Positions 9,700-17,872 of a stretch of DNA of 64,000 bases are shown here, piece by piece. Position 1 is the first letter of the stretch; every line of letters starts with the position of its first letter. The position numbers and the translations under genes were made by a program. The stretch lies in the NCBI GenBank assembly GCA_947450095.1, contig CANFUF010000005.1, positions 1-64,000 on the forward strand, given 5' to 3'. The notes under the pieces are model-generated. The model saw only the letters and a program-made list of their open reading frames with translations. It did no database searches and was not told the DNA's origin. This DNA comes from Roseiflexaceae bacterium. Its GTDB lineage: Bacteria > Chloroflexota > Chloroflexia > Chloroflexales > Roseiflexaceae.

Positions 9700-9933
9700 T
9701 TAACCGAAGTGTTTGCGGTTCTTTTCGATGTACTTGCGCATCCCTTCGGGGACTGCATCATCGGCGTAGATTGCTTCGACGGGGCATTCTGGTTCACAAG
9801 CACCACAATCGATACATTCATCGGGGTTGATGTAGTACATATCAGACCCGTCGTAAATGCAGTCAACCGGGCAGACCGCAACGCATGAGGCATCTTTGGT
9901 GCCAATGCACGCTTCTGTAATCACATACGGCAT
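9700..9933 (-). CDS. 7Fe ferredoxin ([3Fe-4S][4Fe-4S])
   Basis: 77 residues with AGGAGG nine bases before the ATG. Cysteines at 9, 17, 21, 25, 40, 43, 46 and 50 follow the pattern of Azotobacter FdI-type seven-iron ferredoxins: C9, C17 and C50 for the 3Fe cluster, C21, C40, C43 and C46 for the 4Fe cluster, and C25 free. The tail PEGMRKYIEKNRKHFG is also typical of this group. It is a soluble low-potential electron carrier. The neighbours give no hint of a dedicated partner. A terminator follows it. Confidence 0.93.
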   Translation of the reverse strand: MPYVITEACIGTKDASCVAVCPVDCIYDGSDMYYINPDECIDCGACEPECPVEAIYADDAVPEGMRKYIEKNRKHFG

Positions 9934-10011
9934 AATTCAATCCTCCTAGTGGACAGCGACTCCACACCACATAAAGATAATAGCACATATTTTAGGTGGT
10001 TGTGGCAAATA

Positions 10012-10599
10012 TCACGCAACTCCCACTTCATAGCAGATGCGACAGCGGGCCTCATACAATTCTAAGCCACCCACCGCAATCACCGGTGCGGTATGAGGCG
10101 CTGCTTGCCCATTGATGAGGCGTTGCGACCGGGTGGCATACGAGCCACACTTGACACAAATTGCAAACAATTTGTCGACTTGTTCGGCGACGGCCATCAA
10201 CTCGGCCACGATAGCAAATGGTTGGGCGCGGAAGTCTTGGTCGAGTCCCGCCACCACCACCCGAACTCCACGATCGGCGAGGGTTTGGCAGCCGGCGGCA
10301 ATCGCTTGGGGGTCGCTCTCAAGGAATTGCACTTCGTCGATGGCCACTACTTGGGTGCCATCAGGCACTGCCGACACAATATCAGCGATGCTAGCCACGG
10401 TAATCGCTTCGATTTTTAGGCCATTATGGCTGACCAAACTGCCGGTGCGGTAACGGGTATCGCGGCGTGGTGTAAAGGCAATCAAGCTCTGCCGCGCCAA
10501 TTGGACATGATTGAGGCGCCGGATGAGTTCTTCGGTTTTGCCACTAAACATACACCCGCAGATAACCTCGATCCGCCCACCATTGGGTAAACGTGTCAT
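10012..10599 (-). CDS. tdk: Thymidine kinase (TK1 type)
   Basis: 195 residues, the usual size. The P-loop GCMFSGKT spans 15-22, the Walker B/catalytic segment DEVQF is at 88-92 (E89 as general base), and the C-terminal zinc site uses C148, C151, C186 and C189. The thymidine-binding lasso lies near 155-180. It phosphorylates salvaged thymidine to dTMP. A start at 10599 fits GGRIEVICG directly before the P-loop. It is single, with the deacetylase gene upstream on the same strand (62-base gap); the dNTPase 1 kb away makes a loose nucleotide-metabolism grouping. Confidence 0.95.
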   Translation of the reverse strand: MTRLPNGGRIEVICGCMFSGKTEELIRRLNHVQLARQSLIAFTPRRDTRYRTGSLVSHNGLKIEAITVASIADIVSAVPDGTQVVAIDEVQFLESDPQAIAAGCQTLADRGVRVVVAGLDQDFRAQPFAIVAELMAVAEQVDKLFAICVKCGSYATRSQRLINGQAAPHTAPVIAVGGLELYEARCRICYEVGVA

Positions 10600-10661
10600 C
10601 GTGGTACCTTCGTGTATTCGCTGGATGCTTTATGGTAGCATATTGCACCCATCTTGAAAAA

Positions 10662-11684
10662 TCAGGCCCCTTGCACGCCATCAAGTAGCGCCACCACATT
10701 GTCTCCCAGTGCTTCAATCGCATAGCCCCCTTCTTGGATGATGGCCACTGGCAACCCCAACTGCCGGATGCGTTGCCCAATCGCCGTATAACAGGCTCGG
10801 CTTAATTTGAACCCACCCAATGGGTCGCCGGCAAAAGTATCAAATCCTGCCGACACTACCAATGTCTGGGCGCCAAAATCACGAATCTGCTGGAGGGCGG
10901 CATCTACGACCGCGAGGTACTGGGTATCGTCACAACCAAACGCCAAGGGATAATTGTGGTTGGTGCCCAGCCCTGCCCCCTGGCCCTGCTCATCGGCAAA
11001 GCCGAGGAAGTAAGGGTAGCATTCGTCGGGGTGACCGTGGATCGAGATGAATTGCACGTCACCTCGCCCATAAAAAATCTGTTGGGTGCCGTTGCCATGA
11101 TGGATGTCGATGTCGAGAATCGCCACTTTGCCCTGTTGGCTGAGTGTCTGGGCAGCCACGGCGGCATTGTTGACATAACAGTAACCCCCACACATGTCGG
11201 TACCGGCGTGGTGGCCGGGGGGGCGGCAGCGGGCATAGGTATGGCGGGCGCCGGCCTGCAACTGCAGCGCAGCGGTATAGGCCATGCTGGCCGAATCAAT
11301 GATGGCATCCCACGAATGGGCGACGATCGGCGCACTCAAGTCAAAGGCATAATAGCCTGGTTCGGCTAAGGGATGGGGCGAATAGCGATGCATCCAGCGT
11401 ACTGCTAGGGTGCTGGGTAGCACTGCTTCGGGGGCGCCACCGGCAGCGCACCAGCGCGGGTAGATGGTGGCGAGGTAATGTAAGTAGGCTGGGTCATGGA
11501 TGGCGTGCAGGATGGCGGTGGGGACGGTGGTGATGGGTGTGGTGGCGGTATACCCGGCGGCTTGCAAGGCCCGGTCGATGATATGGGCACGCTCGGCTGA
11601 TTCAAACGGCGGAATCAATGCACCGTCATAAAACTCGTGTGGGGGCATGTGATGGGTGTGGGCGGTGCTGGTGATGATTTGCAT
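10662..11684 (-). CDS. Histone-deacetylase-fold enzyme, acetylpolyamine amidohydrolase type
   Basis: 340 residues from the ATG at 11684, which has AAGGAG 10 bases upstream; longer starts at 11708 and 11732 lack this. Catalytic blocks are complete: RPPGHHAG (H158, H159), GGYCYVNNAAVAA, the zinc ligands D193, H195 and D282, and EGGY. The N-terminus (YDGALIPPFESAERA), the WCAAGG insert near 78-83 and FLGFADEQGQGAGLGTN match the acetylpolyamine amidohydrolase (APAH) branch better than acetoin-utilisation AcuC, so acetylated polyamines are the most likely substrates, though histone-like or other N-acetyl substrates remain possible. It is divergent from the SnoaL-like gene. Confidence 0.88.
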   Translation of the reverse strand: MQIITSTAHTHHMPPHEFYDGALIPPFESAERAHIIDRALQAAGYTATTPITTVPTAILHAIHDPAYLHYLATIYPRWCAAGGAPEAVLPSTLAVRWMHRYSPHPLAEPGYYAFDLSAPIVAHSWDAIIDSASMAYTAALQLQAGARHTYARCRPPGHHAGTDMCGGYCYVNNAAVAAQTLSQQGKVAILDIDIHHGNGTQQIFYGRGDVQFISIHGHPDECYPYFLGFADEQGQGAGLGTNHNYPLAFGCDDTQYLAVVDAALQQIRDFGAQTLVVSAGFDTFAGDPLGGFKLSRACYTAIGQRIRQLGLPVAIIQEGGYAIEALGDNVVALLDGVQGA

Positions 11685-11832
11685 ACCAAATTGGCTCCTT
11701 GTGGGCATAAATCGATGGAATAGTCGTATCACTGATGGTGGTAGTATACCAATACTGGTACCATCAACCGTTTTGGAGTAGTGTATCTATAAATGCCAAC
11801 GAAACGGATTACTCTTGAGGAAAGGAGCCCCC

Positions 11833-12198
11833 ATGGACAAGGCACAGCGGGCGCGGGATTTTTTGGAGGCGGCTCGGGCGGGTGATATTGCCACGGTGCG
11901 GGCGATGGTGACCGCCACTGCCCGGCATCACAACATGTACTTTGCCGCCGAAATGACGGTATTGATTGATGCCATCGCGGCGGCATCGGTGCAGTTCCCC
12001 TCCAGCACCTTTACCCCCAAACGAATCATCACCGACGGCGACATGGTGGTAATCCATTCGCATGTGACGCATCAGCCGGGCGATGCGGGCATGGCGGTGT
12101 TCCACATGCTGCGGTTTGACGGTGACTTGATTGCCGAATTATGGGATGTCGGCCAAGCCATCAACGCCGATAGCCCCAATCAGGCAGGGATGTTTTAG
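11833..12198 (+). CDS. SnoaL-like (NTF2-fold) protein
   Basis: 121 residues, ATG at 11833 seven bases after AAAGGAG, which decides against the upstream TTG at 11815. The sequence (helical N-terminus RDFLEAARAGDIATVRAMV, then RIITDGDMVVIHSHVTH and AVFHMLRFDGDLIAELWDVGQAI) has the cone-shaped NTF2/SnoaL pattern and resembles COG4922, predicted SnoaL-like aldol-condensation enzymes. No substrate can be named. It is divergent from the deacetylase gene and followed by a promoter for the next gene. Confidence 0.8.
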   Translation: MDKAQRARDFLEAARAGDIATVRAMVTATARHHNMYFAAEMTVLIDAIAAASVQFPSSTFTPKRIITDGDMVVIHSHVTHQPGDAGMAVFHMLRFDGDLIAELWDVGQAINADSPNQAGMF

Positions 12199-12207
12199 GG
12201 TAGACGG

Positions 12208-12216
12208 TGGTATAAT
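12208..12216 (+). promoter_or_regulatory. Extended -10 promoter for the HUMPS-family gene
   Basis: TGGTATAAT, a perfect extended -10 element (TGnTATAAT), lies 35 bases before the start codon and 10 bases after the preceding stop. No clear -35 hexamer is present, as is normal for extended -10 promoters. Confidence 0.6.
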
Positions 12217-12250
12217 CGGCTCATCCCGATTTACACATGAAAAGAGTTCA

Positions 12251-12904
12251 ATGATGAGCTGCAAAGTCCAGATTTCGCTTGATCTCCACACCATCGAAGA
12301 CGCCTTGCATGTCGCCGAAATTGCCGTGCAGTGTGGCGTTGATTGGCTCGAAGCCGGCACGGGTTTGATGGTCGAGCAAGGCTTACACGTGGTGACGGCG
12401 CTACGTGCCAAATACCCTAATCACCCGATTGTCTGTGATTTCAAGGTATGTGATGGGGCCAGTTATTTTGCAAAAATCGCGGCAGCGGCAGGTGCTACCC
12501 ACTTTGACGTGATGGCGGCGTCGCACGACGCCACCTTGCGGGCCGCCGGTGAGTCGGCGCGGCAGCTCGGCTTGACCGCCATCGCCGACACGATGTTTTG
12601 TGCCGACCCCGTGGCGGCTGCGGTGCGGGCGGAAGCGCTGGGTGTGCAGATGATTGGTTGGCATTTGGGACTCGATCACCGCACCGAAAACCGGGGCTTG
12701 CGGGCAATTGACGGCCTCGCTGACGTCCTCAAAGCGGTCAAAATCCCCGTGCAGGTGGTCGGAGGCTTATCGATTGAGGATGCCATTACTGCCGCCAAAA
12801 TGGGGGCTTCGTCGGTGGTGATTGGTGGACCCTTGGTGCCAGTCGATCGCGGTGCACAATTGATGGCCAATCTGCGGGCAGTGGTGGCTGGTGTACGCGC
12901 GTAA
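12251..12904 (+). CDS. HUMPS-family decarboxylase/aldolase (3-keto-L-gulonate-6-P decarboxylase or hexulose-6-P synthase type)
   Basis: 217 residues with AAAGAG before the ATG. It has the (beta/alpha)8 orotidine-decarboxylase-suprafamily signature: D11, E34, the metal/catalytic D63-x-K65-x-x-D68 motif, WHLGLDHRTENRG after strand 5 and QVVGGLSIEDA...VVIGG phosphate-binding loops at the end. In this suprafamily UlaD/SgbH decarboxylate 3-keto-L-gulonate-6-phosphate, while HxlA condenses formaldehyde with ribulose-5-phosphate. No hxlB or ula partner genes are adjacent, so the choice between them is open. It has its own promoter and is followed by rarA, which also appears to have its own. Confidence 0.85.
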   Translation: MMSCKVQISLDLHTIEDALHVAEIAVQCGVDWLEAGTGLMVEQGLHVVTALRAKYPNHPIVCDFKVCDGASYFAKIAAAAGATHFDVMAASHDATLRAAGESARQLGLTAIADTMFCADPVAAAVRAEALGVQMIGWHLGLDHRTENRGLRAIDGLADVLKAVKIPVQVVGGLSIEDAITAAKMGASSVVIGGPLVPVDRGAQLMANLRAVVAGVRA

Positions 12905-12918
12905 TATGCGAACATTTA

Positions 12919-12927
12919 TGCTAAAAT
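12919..12927 (+). promoter_or_regulatory. Extended -10 promoter for rarA
   Basis: TGCTAAAAT (TGn plus a near-consensus -10) lies 54 bases before the rarA start. No -35 box is recognised. Confidence 0.45.
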
Positions 12928-12980
12928 ATCCGTAATGGATTGTTGCAACCCCCACGGTCACTAGCGTCAAAAGGTGCTTT

Positions 12981-14501
12981 ATGCCGCCTACTCCCCAACG
13001 TGGACTATTTGATCCCAGTAATGATGATGCGGTGCAACGCCAAGCACCGTTGGCCACCCGCATGCGTCCCAAATCGTTGGCCGACATGGTCGGCCAGCAG
13101 ACGATTATCGGTGACGGGCGGATGTTGCGACGTGCCATCGAGCACGACACGCTCTTTTCGATGATATTGTGGGGGCCACCGGGCTGTGGCAAAACCACCT
13201 TGGCCCGAATCATCGCCGAGCATACCCAAGCCCATTTTGAGCCCTTGTCGGCGGTGACTGCCGGTGTGGCCGATTTGCGCCGGGTGGTGAGTGAGGCCCG
13301 TGACCGATTGGGGATGTACCGCCAGCGCACGGTGTTGTTTATCGACGAGATTCATCGCTTCAACAAATCGCAACAAGACGCGGTGTTGCCCCATGTCGAA
13401 GATGGCACGGTGATTTTGATTGGGGCTACCACCGAAAACCCTTCGTTCGAAGTCAACCCCGCCTTACGTTCGCGGGCACGGGTGTTTGTGCTCGAATCGC
13501 TCGATGACACCCAGTTGGGCAATCTCATCGACCGCGCCGTGAGCGATAGCGTCAATGGTCTGGCCGAATTCCAGCCCTTGCTGGCCAGTGACGCCCGTGG
13601 CTACCTGATTGACATGGCCAACGGCGATGCGCGAGTGGCGCTCAATGCCCTCGAAGTGGCGGTGACTTCCAAAACGCCGGCCCTCGGTGGCAAACGCTTG
13701 ATTACCGTCGATGATATGCGTGAAGCATTACAAAGCCGCGCCACCCGCTACGACAAAAACGGTGAATTGCACTACGATGCCATTTCGGCTTTGCACAAGT
13801 CGATTCGCAGTAGTGACCCCGATGCGTCGGTTTATTGGCTGGGACGTATGCTCGAAGGTGGCGAAGATCCACTGTATATTGCGCGGCGCTTGATGCGCAT
13901 CGCTGTCGAAGATATCGGCCTCGCTGATCCCCAAGCGATTGTGGTGGCGACGGCCATCCAGCAAACGGTGCACTTTCTCGGCCAACCCGAGGGGGATTTG
14001 GCACTGGCCAATCTGGTGCTCTATTTGGCACAAGCACCCAAAAGCAATGCGGCCTATGCGGCCTACAAACAAGCGTTGGTTGATGTGGCCGAAACGCGCA
14101 ATGAACCAGTGCCGATGCATTTGCGCAACGCCCCTACGTCGTTGATGAAAGGGCTGGGGTATGGGCGGGGTTATCAATATGCCCACGATGATCCCAATGC
14201 CCAAGTCGACCAAGTGCACTTTCCCGAAAATTTGCGGGGGCGGCGCTATTATCGCCCCAGCAACCGTGGCTTTGAGGCCACGATTGCAGAGCGCTTGGCG
14301 TGGCGCGAATCGTTAGAGAGCGTCCAGCCGGCGCCACCCGTCGCTGATGTCGCACCGGCGGCTGCGCGCCAGCGCGGTACATCAGCACCAGCAGATGCAC
14401 AGTACGACCCACAACAATATGCCGGCGAGGAAGCCCAAATCCCTGAGGAATTACCCGAAGTGCCACCTACTCGTCCACCCCGCCGTAGCCGCCCCTCCTA
14501 A
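12981..14501 (+). CDS. rarA: Replication-associated recombination ATPase RarA/MgsA
   Basis: 506 residues; family members are usually about 420-450. The Walker A GPPGCGKT is at 65-72 and Walker B with [13 protein letters not shown] at 122-134, typical of RarA/WRNIP1 and clamp-loader-like AAA+ proteins. The C-terminal helical tetramerisation region includes [45 protein letters not shown]. It acts at stalled replication forks. An extra tail of about 65 residues (from about 440) is rich in Pro/Ala/Glu and ends in [12 protein letters not shown], probably disordered. The stop codon abuts the start of the next gene, so the downstream membrane protein is co-transcribed. Confidence 0.95.
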   Translation: MPPTPQRGLFDPSNDDAVQRQAPLATRMRPKSLADMVGQQTIIGDGRMLRRAIEHDTLFSMILWGPPGCGKTTLARIIAEHTQAHFEPLSAVTAGVADLRRVVSEARDRLGMYRQRTVLFIDEIHRFNKSQQDAVLPHVEDGTVILIGATTENPSFEVNPALRSRARVFVLESLDDTQLGNLIDRAVSDSVNGLAEFQPLLASDARGYLIDMANGDARVALNALEVAVTSKTPALGGKRLITVDDMREALQSRATRYDKNGELHYDAISALHKSIRSSDPDASVYWLGRMLEGGEDPLYIARRLMRIAVEDIGLADPQAIVVATAIQQTVHFLGQPEGDLALANLVLYLAQAPKSNAAYAAYKQALVDVAETRNEPVPMHLRNAPTSLMKGLGYGRGYQYAHDDPNAQVDQVHFPENLRGRRYYRPSNRGFEATIAERLAWRESLESVQPAPPVADVAPAAARQRGTSAPADAQYDPQQYAGEEAQIPEELPEVPPTRPPRRSRPS

Positions 14502-15731
14502 ATGAAAGTCAGTGCTATGCCCCGTCCGATTGCGTATTGGGTTTATCTGCTGTATGGGGCATTAATTTTGGTGGGATTAGTGAGTATGGTGCGGTATATT
14601 CCGATGTTATTCCCACCCGCACAATACGACTTTCGGGCGTATTATGCGGCGGGATATGCGGTAATCCATCAGTTGTCTATTTACGAAAAACACGTAGACT
14701 ACCAGCCAGCATTTTTATATATGCCGATTACCGCCTTGTTCTTTGTCCCGTTGGCGTGGTTCCCCATGACTACTGCATTATGGATTTGGTATGGTATCAA
14801 TCTGGTTGTGTGGGGGATTTGGGTATGGTTATTGATTGCCCATATCCCCTTTACGCGCGGGCAAAAATTGTGGGTAATTGTGACTGCCGTGGTATTACCG
14901 GCGAGTATTGATATTCTTTTATTAGGGCAAATTACCCACCTTATTATGTTGGGAATTGTGGCGTCGCTGGTATTGTTGCGCCGGGGTGCGAGTGGCTGGG
15001 CTGGGGTGATTATTGGGGTGTTGATTATCATTAAAGTGCAATTAGTATTGATTGGACTGATTTTTCCCTGGCGGAAAGATGTACGCGGCGCATTGGCTAC
15101 TGCTGCGACAGTAGGTATGGGAATTATTCTGAGCGCATTGGCGTTGGGGTGGGCAACGGTGGGGGAATGGGTCAATGCAATGCAACATAAAGCAGATGTT
15201 AGTGCCATATTTCCCATTAATCAATCGTTGAGTGCGATCATTACCCGGTTTTTTGTGCCACAAGTAGTGCAAACAGCGGTGCTTGGGGTTGATAACGTTC
15301 AACAAATTCCCGTATATGCCATACTTACGCCGGTATGGTTGGCACAGTGGCTGGTGGCGAGTATCATCATCGTCATTGGGTGGTATACCTATCAACGTAC
15401 TCGCACAATTACTGATGTTGATATGCAGGCTGCAATCGTATTGCCAATCATGTTGCTCGTAACGCCATTGAGTTGGGACAGTTACATGGTCTATTTGCTC
15501 TGGCCGATAGCGGTGCTATGGGCGAAGGTGCGCCATACACGTGATGTCATTTGGCTCATCTTGATTGTGGGCTGTATGATGGTGCATCGGTTTTGGCGGG
15601 TGCTTGTATTACAGTCACATAGCCCGCTGGTATTGATATGGGGTTGTGTGGCGATGCTCTGTTGTTGGTGGGCAATTATTCGTATCGGTAATCGATCGGC
15701 ACGAGAAGAGGATCAAAATGGCACAAATTGA
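14502..15731 (+). CDS. GT87-like polyprenol-phosphate-dependent glycosyltransferase (membrane)
   Basis: 409 residues with about ten membrane helices. The first external loop contains YDFRAYYAAGYAV, with the acidic residue expected for GT-C enzymes, and DYQPAFLYMPITALFFVPLA, a pattern seen in the GT87/DUF2029 family (PimE-like mannosyltransferases). Such enzymes use a polyprenyl-phosphate sugar and act on the outer face. It starts on the base after the rarA stop and ends overlapping the SDR gene by 14 bases, so it is in the same operon. It is AT-richer in its membrane segments than its neighbours. The acceptor is unknown. Confidence 0.8.
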   Translation: MKVSAMPRPIAYWVYLLYGALILVGLVSMVRYIPMLFPPAQYDFRAYYAAGYAVIHQLSIYEKHVDYQPAFLYMPITALFFVPLAWFPMTTALWIWYGINLVVWGIWVWLLIAHIPFTRGQKLWVIVTAVVLPASIDILLLGQITHLIMLGIVASLVLLRRGASGWAGVIIGVLIIIKVQLVLIGLIFPWRKDVRGALATAATVGMGIILSALALGWATVGEWVNAMQHKADVSAIFPINQSLSAIITRFFVPQVVQTAVLGVDNVQQIPVYAILTPVWLAQWLVASIIIVIGWYTYQRTRTITDVDMQAAIVLPIMLLVTPLSWDSYMVYLLWPIAVLWAKVRHTRDVIWLILIVGCMMVHRFWRVLVLQSHSPLVLIWGCVAMLCCWWAIIRIGNRSAREEDQNGTN

Positions 15732-16548
15732 TATGCAGCATGCGTTTGATTTTGGGCAACGGCGCATCCTCATGAGTGGCGGGAGCGGGGTGCTGGGGCG
15801 CAGTATGGTGCGGGCATTGCTGGCGCACGGCGCCACGGTAGTGCTGTTGTCACGCGATCCTGCTACGGCGTTGGCGCATTTTGTCGATTTGCGTGTGGAT
15901 GAACAGGCGCGCTTGCAGTGTGTGGCGGCGGATTTGAGTGATGCTAATCAACTCACCGCAGCCGTGGCACAGGTGCTCGCACAGGGTCCGATTGACACCT
16001 TGATCAATGGTGCAGGGGGCAATCGCCCCCAGGCTACGACCGGTACGCAACGCTTTTTTGATTTGCCACTGACAGCCATGCACGAAGTGGTCGACGTTAA
16101 TTTGTTTAGTGCGATTCAGTTGTCGCAACTGGTTGTACCCCATTTTGTGGCGCAAAACCATGGAGTAGTACTAAATATTTCGTCGATTAGCACGGTCCGT
16201 CCCCTGACGCGGGTGGTGACCTATTCGGCCGCCAAAGCGGGGCTCGATGCTTTTACGCGCTGGCTGGCCACCCATGTGGCGCTCGAATATTCCCCGCAAA
16301 TTCGGGTCAACGCGATTGCGCCGGGATTTTTTTTGACCGAACAAAACCGGTTCTTGTTGATGGAATCCGACGGACAGACCTTGACCACCCGTGGCCAACA
16401 AATTCTCGCCCATACCCCGATGCAACGCTTCGGGCACCCCGATGATTTGGTGGGGACGATGATGTGGTTGTTGTCGCCGGCAGCCGGGTTTGTGACGGGG
16501 CAGGTGATTGCCATTGACGGTGGTTTTTCGGCATATAGTGGCGTTTAA
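15718..16548 (+). CDS. Short-chain dehydrogenase, D-mannonate oxidoreductase (YjmF/UxuB-like) type
   Basis: 276 residues from the ATG at 15718 (GAGG upstream), overlapping the previous gene by 14 bases. The Rossmann motif SGGSGVLG is at 20-27, NGAGGN at 97-102, the catalytic serine at about 155-156, Y169 and K173 (YSAAK). The long tail APGFFLTEQNRFLL, RGQQILAHTPMQRFGHPDDL and DGGFSAYSGV matches SDRs annotated as D-mannonate oxidoreductase, which interconvert D-fructuronate and D-mannonate. It sits just before a LarA-type racemase, suggesting the pair handles aldonic or uronic acids. Substrate is inferred from similarity only. Confidence 0.87.
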   Translation: MAQIDMQHAFDFGQRRILMSGGSGVLGRSMVRALLAHGATVVLLSRDPATALAHFVDLRVDEQARLQCVAADLSDANQLTAAVAQVLAQGPIDTLINGAGGNRPQATTGTQRFFDLPLTAMHEVVDVNLFSAIQLSQLVVPHFVAQNHGVVLNISSISTVRPLTRVVTYSAAKAGLDAFTRWLATHVALEYSPQIRVNAIAPGFFLTEQNRFLLMESDGQTLTTRGQQILAHTPMQRFGHPDDLVGTMMWLLSPAAGFVTGQVIAIDGGFSAYSGV

Positions 16549-16556
16549 TGAAATTG

Positions 16557-16616
16557 CGTAGGTTCGAGGCATGCCGCGCACAGGTATGGACGTAGGTTCG
16601 AGGCATGCCTCGCACA
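16557..16616. repeat. Two direct repeats filling the SDR-larA gap
   Basis: Two 26-base copies (16557-16582 and 16591-16616) differ at one base and are offset by 34 bases. The second holds a perfect 14-base palindrome CGAGGCATGCCTCG at 16599-16612; the first copy is broken at one position. They fill most of the intergenic gap before the LarA-like gene. They may be an interspersed repeat or an operator pair. Confidence 0.85.
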
Positions 16617-16630
16617 TCAAAAAGGTGACA

Positions 16631-17872
16631 ATGATGACACAGGTAATTCTCGATGATGGCACCTTGGCCGCAATAATTGCCCAAGGATTATCAGCCCGTA
16701 ATTTGCGTGGGCAACGGGTATTGGTATTGATTCCCGATGCAACCCGCACCATGCCCATGCCCCGCTATTTCGCCATTGTACGTCACGCCTTGCGTGAAGC
16801 GGGCGCCATGCAACAAACCTGGATGGTGGCACTTGGTACCCACCCCGCCATGGATACCGATGCCCTCAATCGTCTACTAGGTTGCGATTTGACGCAGCTA
16901 TCCCATGATGAATCAGATATCGCTGTGGTCAATCATGCCTGGCAGGATCCTGCGACCTTGGTGCAAGTAGGGGTGATTGACAGCGACATGATGGCGCGTT
17001 TGAGTGGTGGTTTGAGTAGCGACGCCGTACCGGTGCGAGTGAATCGGGCCGTGTTGACCCATGATCTGGTGCTGATCTGCGGTCCCGTGTTCCCCCACGA
17101 AGTCGTAGGTTTTTCGGGCGGCAACAAATACCTCTTCCCGGGGATTTCAGGTCCCGATGTGATTAACGCTACCCACTGGCTCGGGGCGCTGCTCACGTCG
17201 TATGCCATTATCGGTACCGCCAATACTGCGGTGCGCGCGGTGATCGATTATGCCGCTGCCTTGATTCCCACGCCGCGGTTTGCGATTTGTGCAGTGGTGA
17301 CCCCCGCTGGCGTGCATGGTACCTTTGTCGATACGCCCGAGGCGGCCTGGGCGGCGGCGGCTGATTTGTCGGCGCAGATCCATGTGCGCTGGCTCGATAA
17401 GCCAGTCCAGCGCGTGATTGCCGTGTTGCCCAGCATGTATGATGAGCTGTGGGTTGGCTCAAAGGGTATGTACAAAAGCGAACCGGTGGTGGCTGATGGC
17501 GGCGAGGTGGTGATTTATGCTCCCCACCTGCACGAAGTAAGTGTGGTGCATGGCAAATCGATTCGCGAGATTGGCTATCATGTACGTGACTACTTCCTCG
17601 GGCAGTGGGACAAATTCGCCCACGTGCCCAAAGGGGTGATTGCCCATTCAACTCATCTCCGTGGGGTGGGCACGTGGCACGATGGGATTGAGCGCCCGCG
17701 GATTACGGTGACGTTGGCCACTGGGATTTCACGCGAGGAATGTCAACAACTCAACCTCAATTACGCCGATTATCGCACCATTGACCCGCAACGCTTGGCC
17801 GCCGGTGATGATAGCGAATGCTTGGTCATCCCACGGGCAGGGGAGTTTTTGTATCGCTTACGCGAGCGGTAA
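16631..17872 (+). CDS. Nickel-pincer (LarA-type) 2-hydroxyacid racemase/epimerase
   Basis: 413 residues from the ATG at 16631 (AAAGGTG upstream). The DUF2088/LarA pattern is complete: GTH with H71, PHEVVGFSGGNK with H156 and the pincer-attaching K166, and ATHW with H182. In LarA the equivalent residues are two catalytic histidines, the lysine joined to the Ni-pincer cofactor and a nickel-ligand histidine. Homologues racemise lactate, malate or other short hydroxyacids, or epimerise aldonates. Next to a D-mannonate-oxidoreductase-like SDR, a sugar-acid substrate is more likely than lactate. The cofactor genes larB, larC and larE are not in this window. Its end overlaps the convergent sulP gene by 15 bases. 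Confidence 0.85.
   Translation: MMTQVILDDGTLAAIIAQGLSARNLRGQRVLVLIPDATRTMPMPRYFAIVRHALREAGAMQQTWMVALGTHPAMDTDALNRLLGCDLTQLSHDESDIAVVNHAWQDPATLVQVGVIDSDMMARLSGGLSSDAVPVRVNRAVLTHDLVLICGPVFPHEVVGFSGGNKYLFPGISGPDVINATHWLGALLTSYAIIGTANTAVRAVIDYAAALIPTPRFAICAVVTPAGVHGTFVDTPEAAWAAAADLSAQIHVRWLDKPVQRVIAVLPSMYDELWVGSKGMYKSEPVVADGGEVVIYAPHLHEVSVVHGKSIREIGYHVRDYFLGQWDKFAHVPKGVIAHSTHLRGVGTWHDGIERPRITVTLATGISREECQQLNLNYADYRTIDPQRLAAGDDSECLVIPRAGEFLYRLRER

Noticed and set aside
16557-16616. tRNA-like T-loop (GGTTCGA...)
   Set aside because: No acceptor stem, D-arm or anticodon arm can be built around it; it is a direct repeat.
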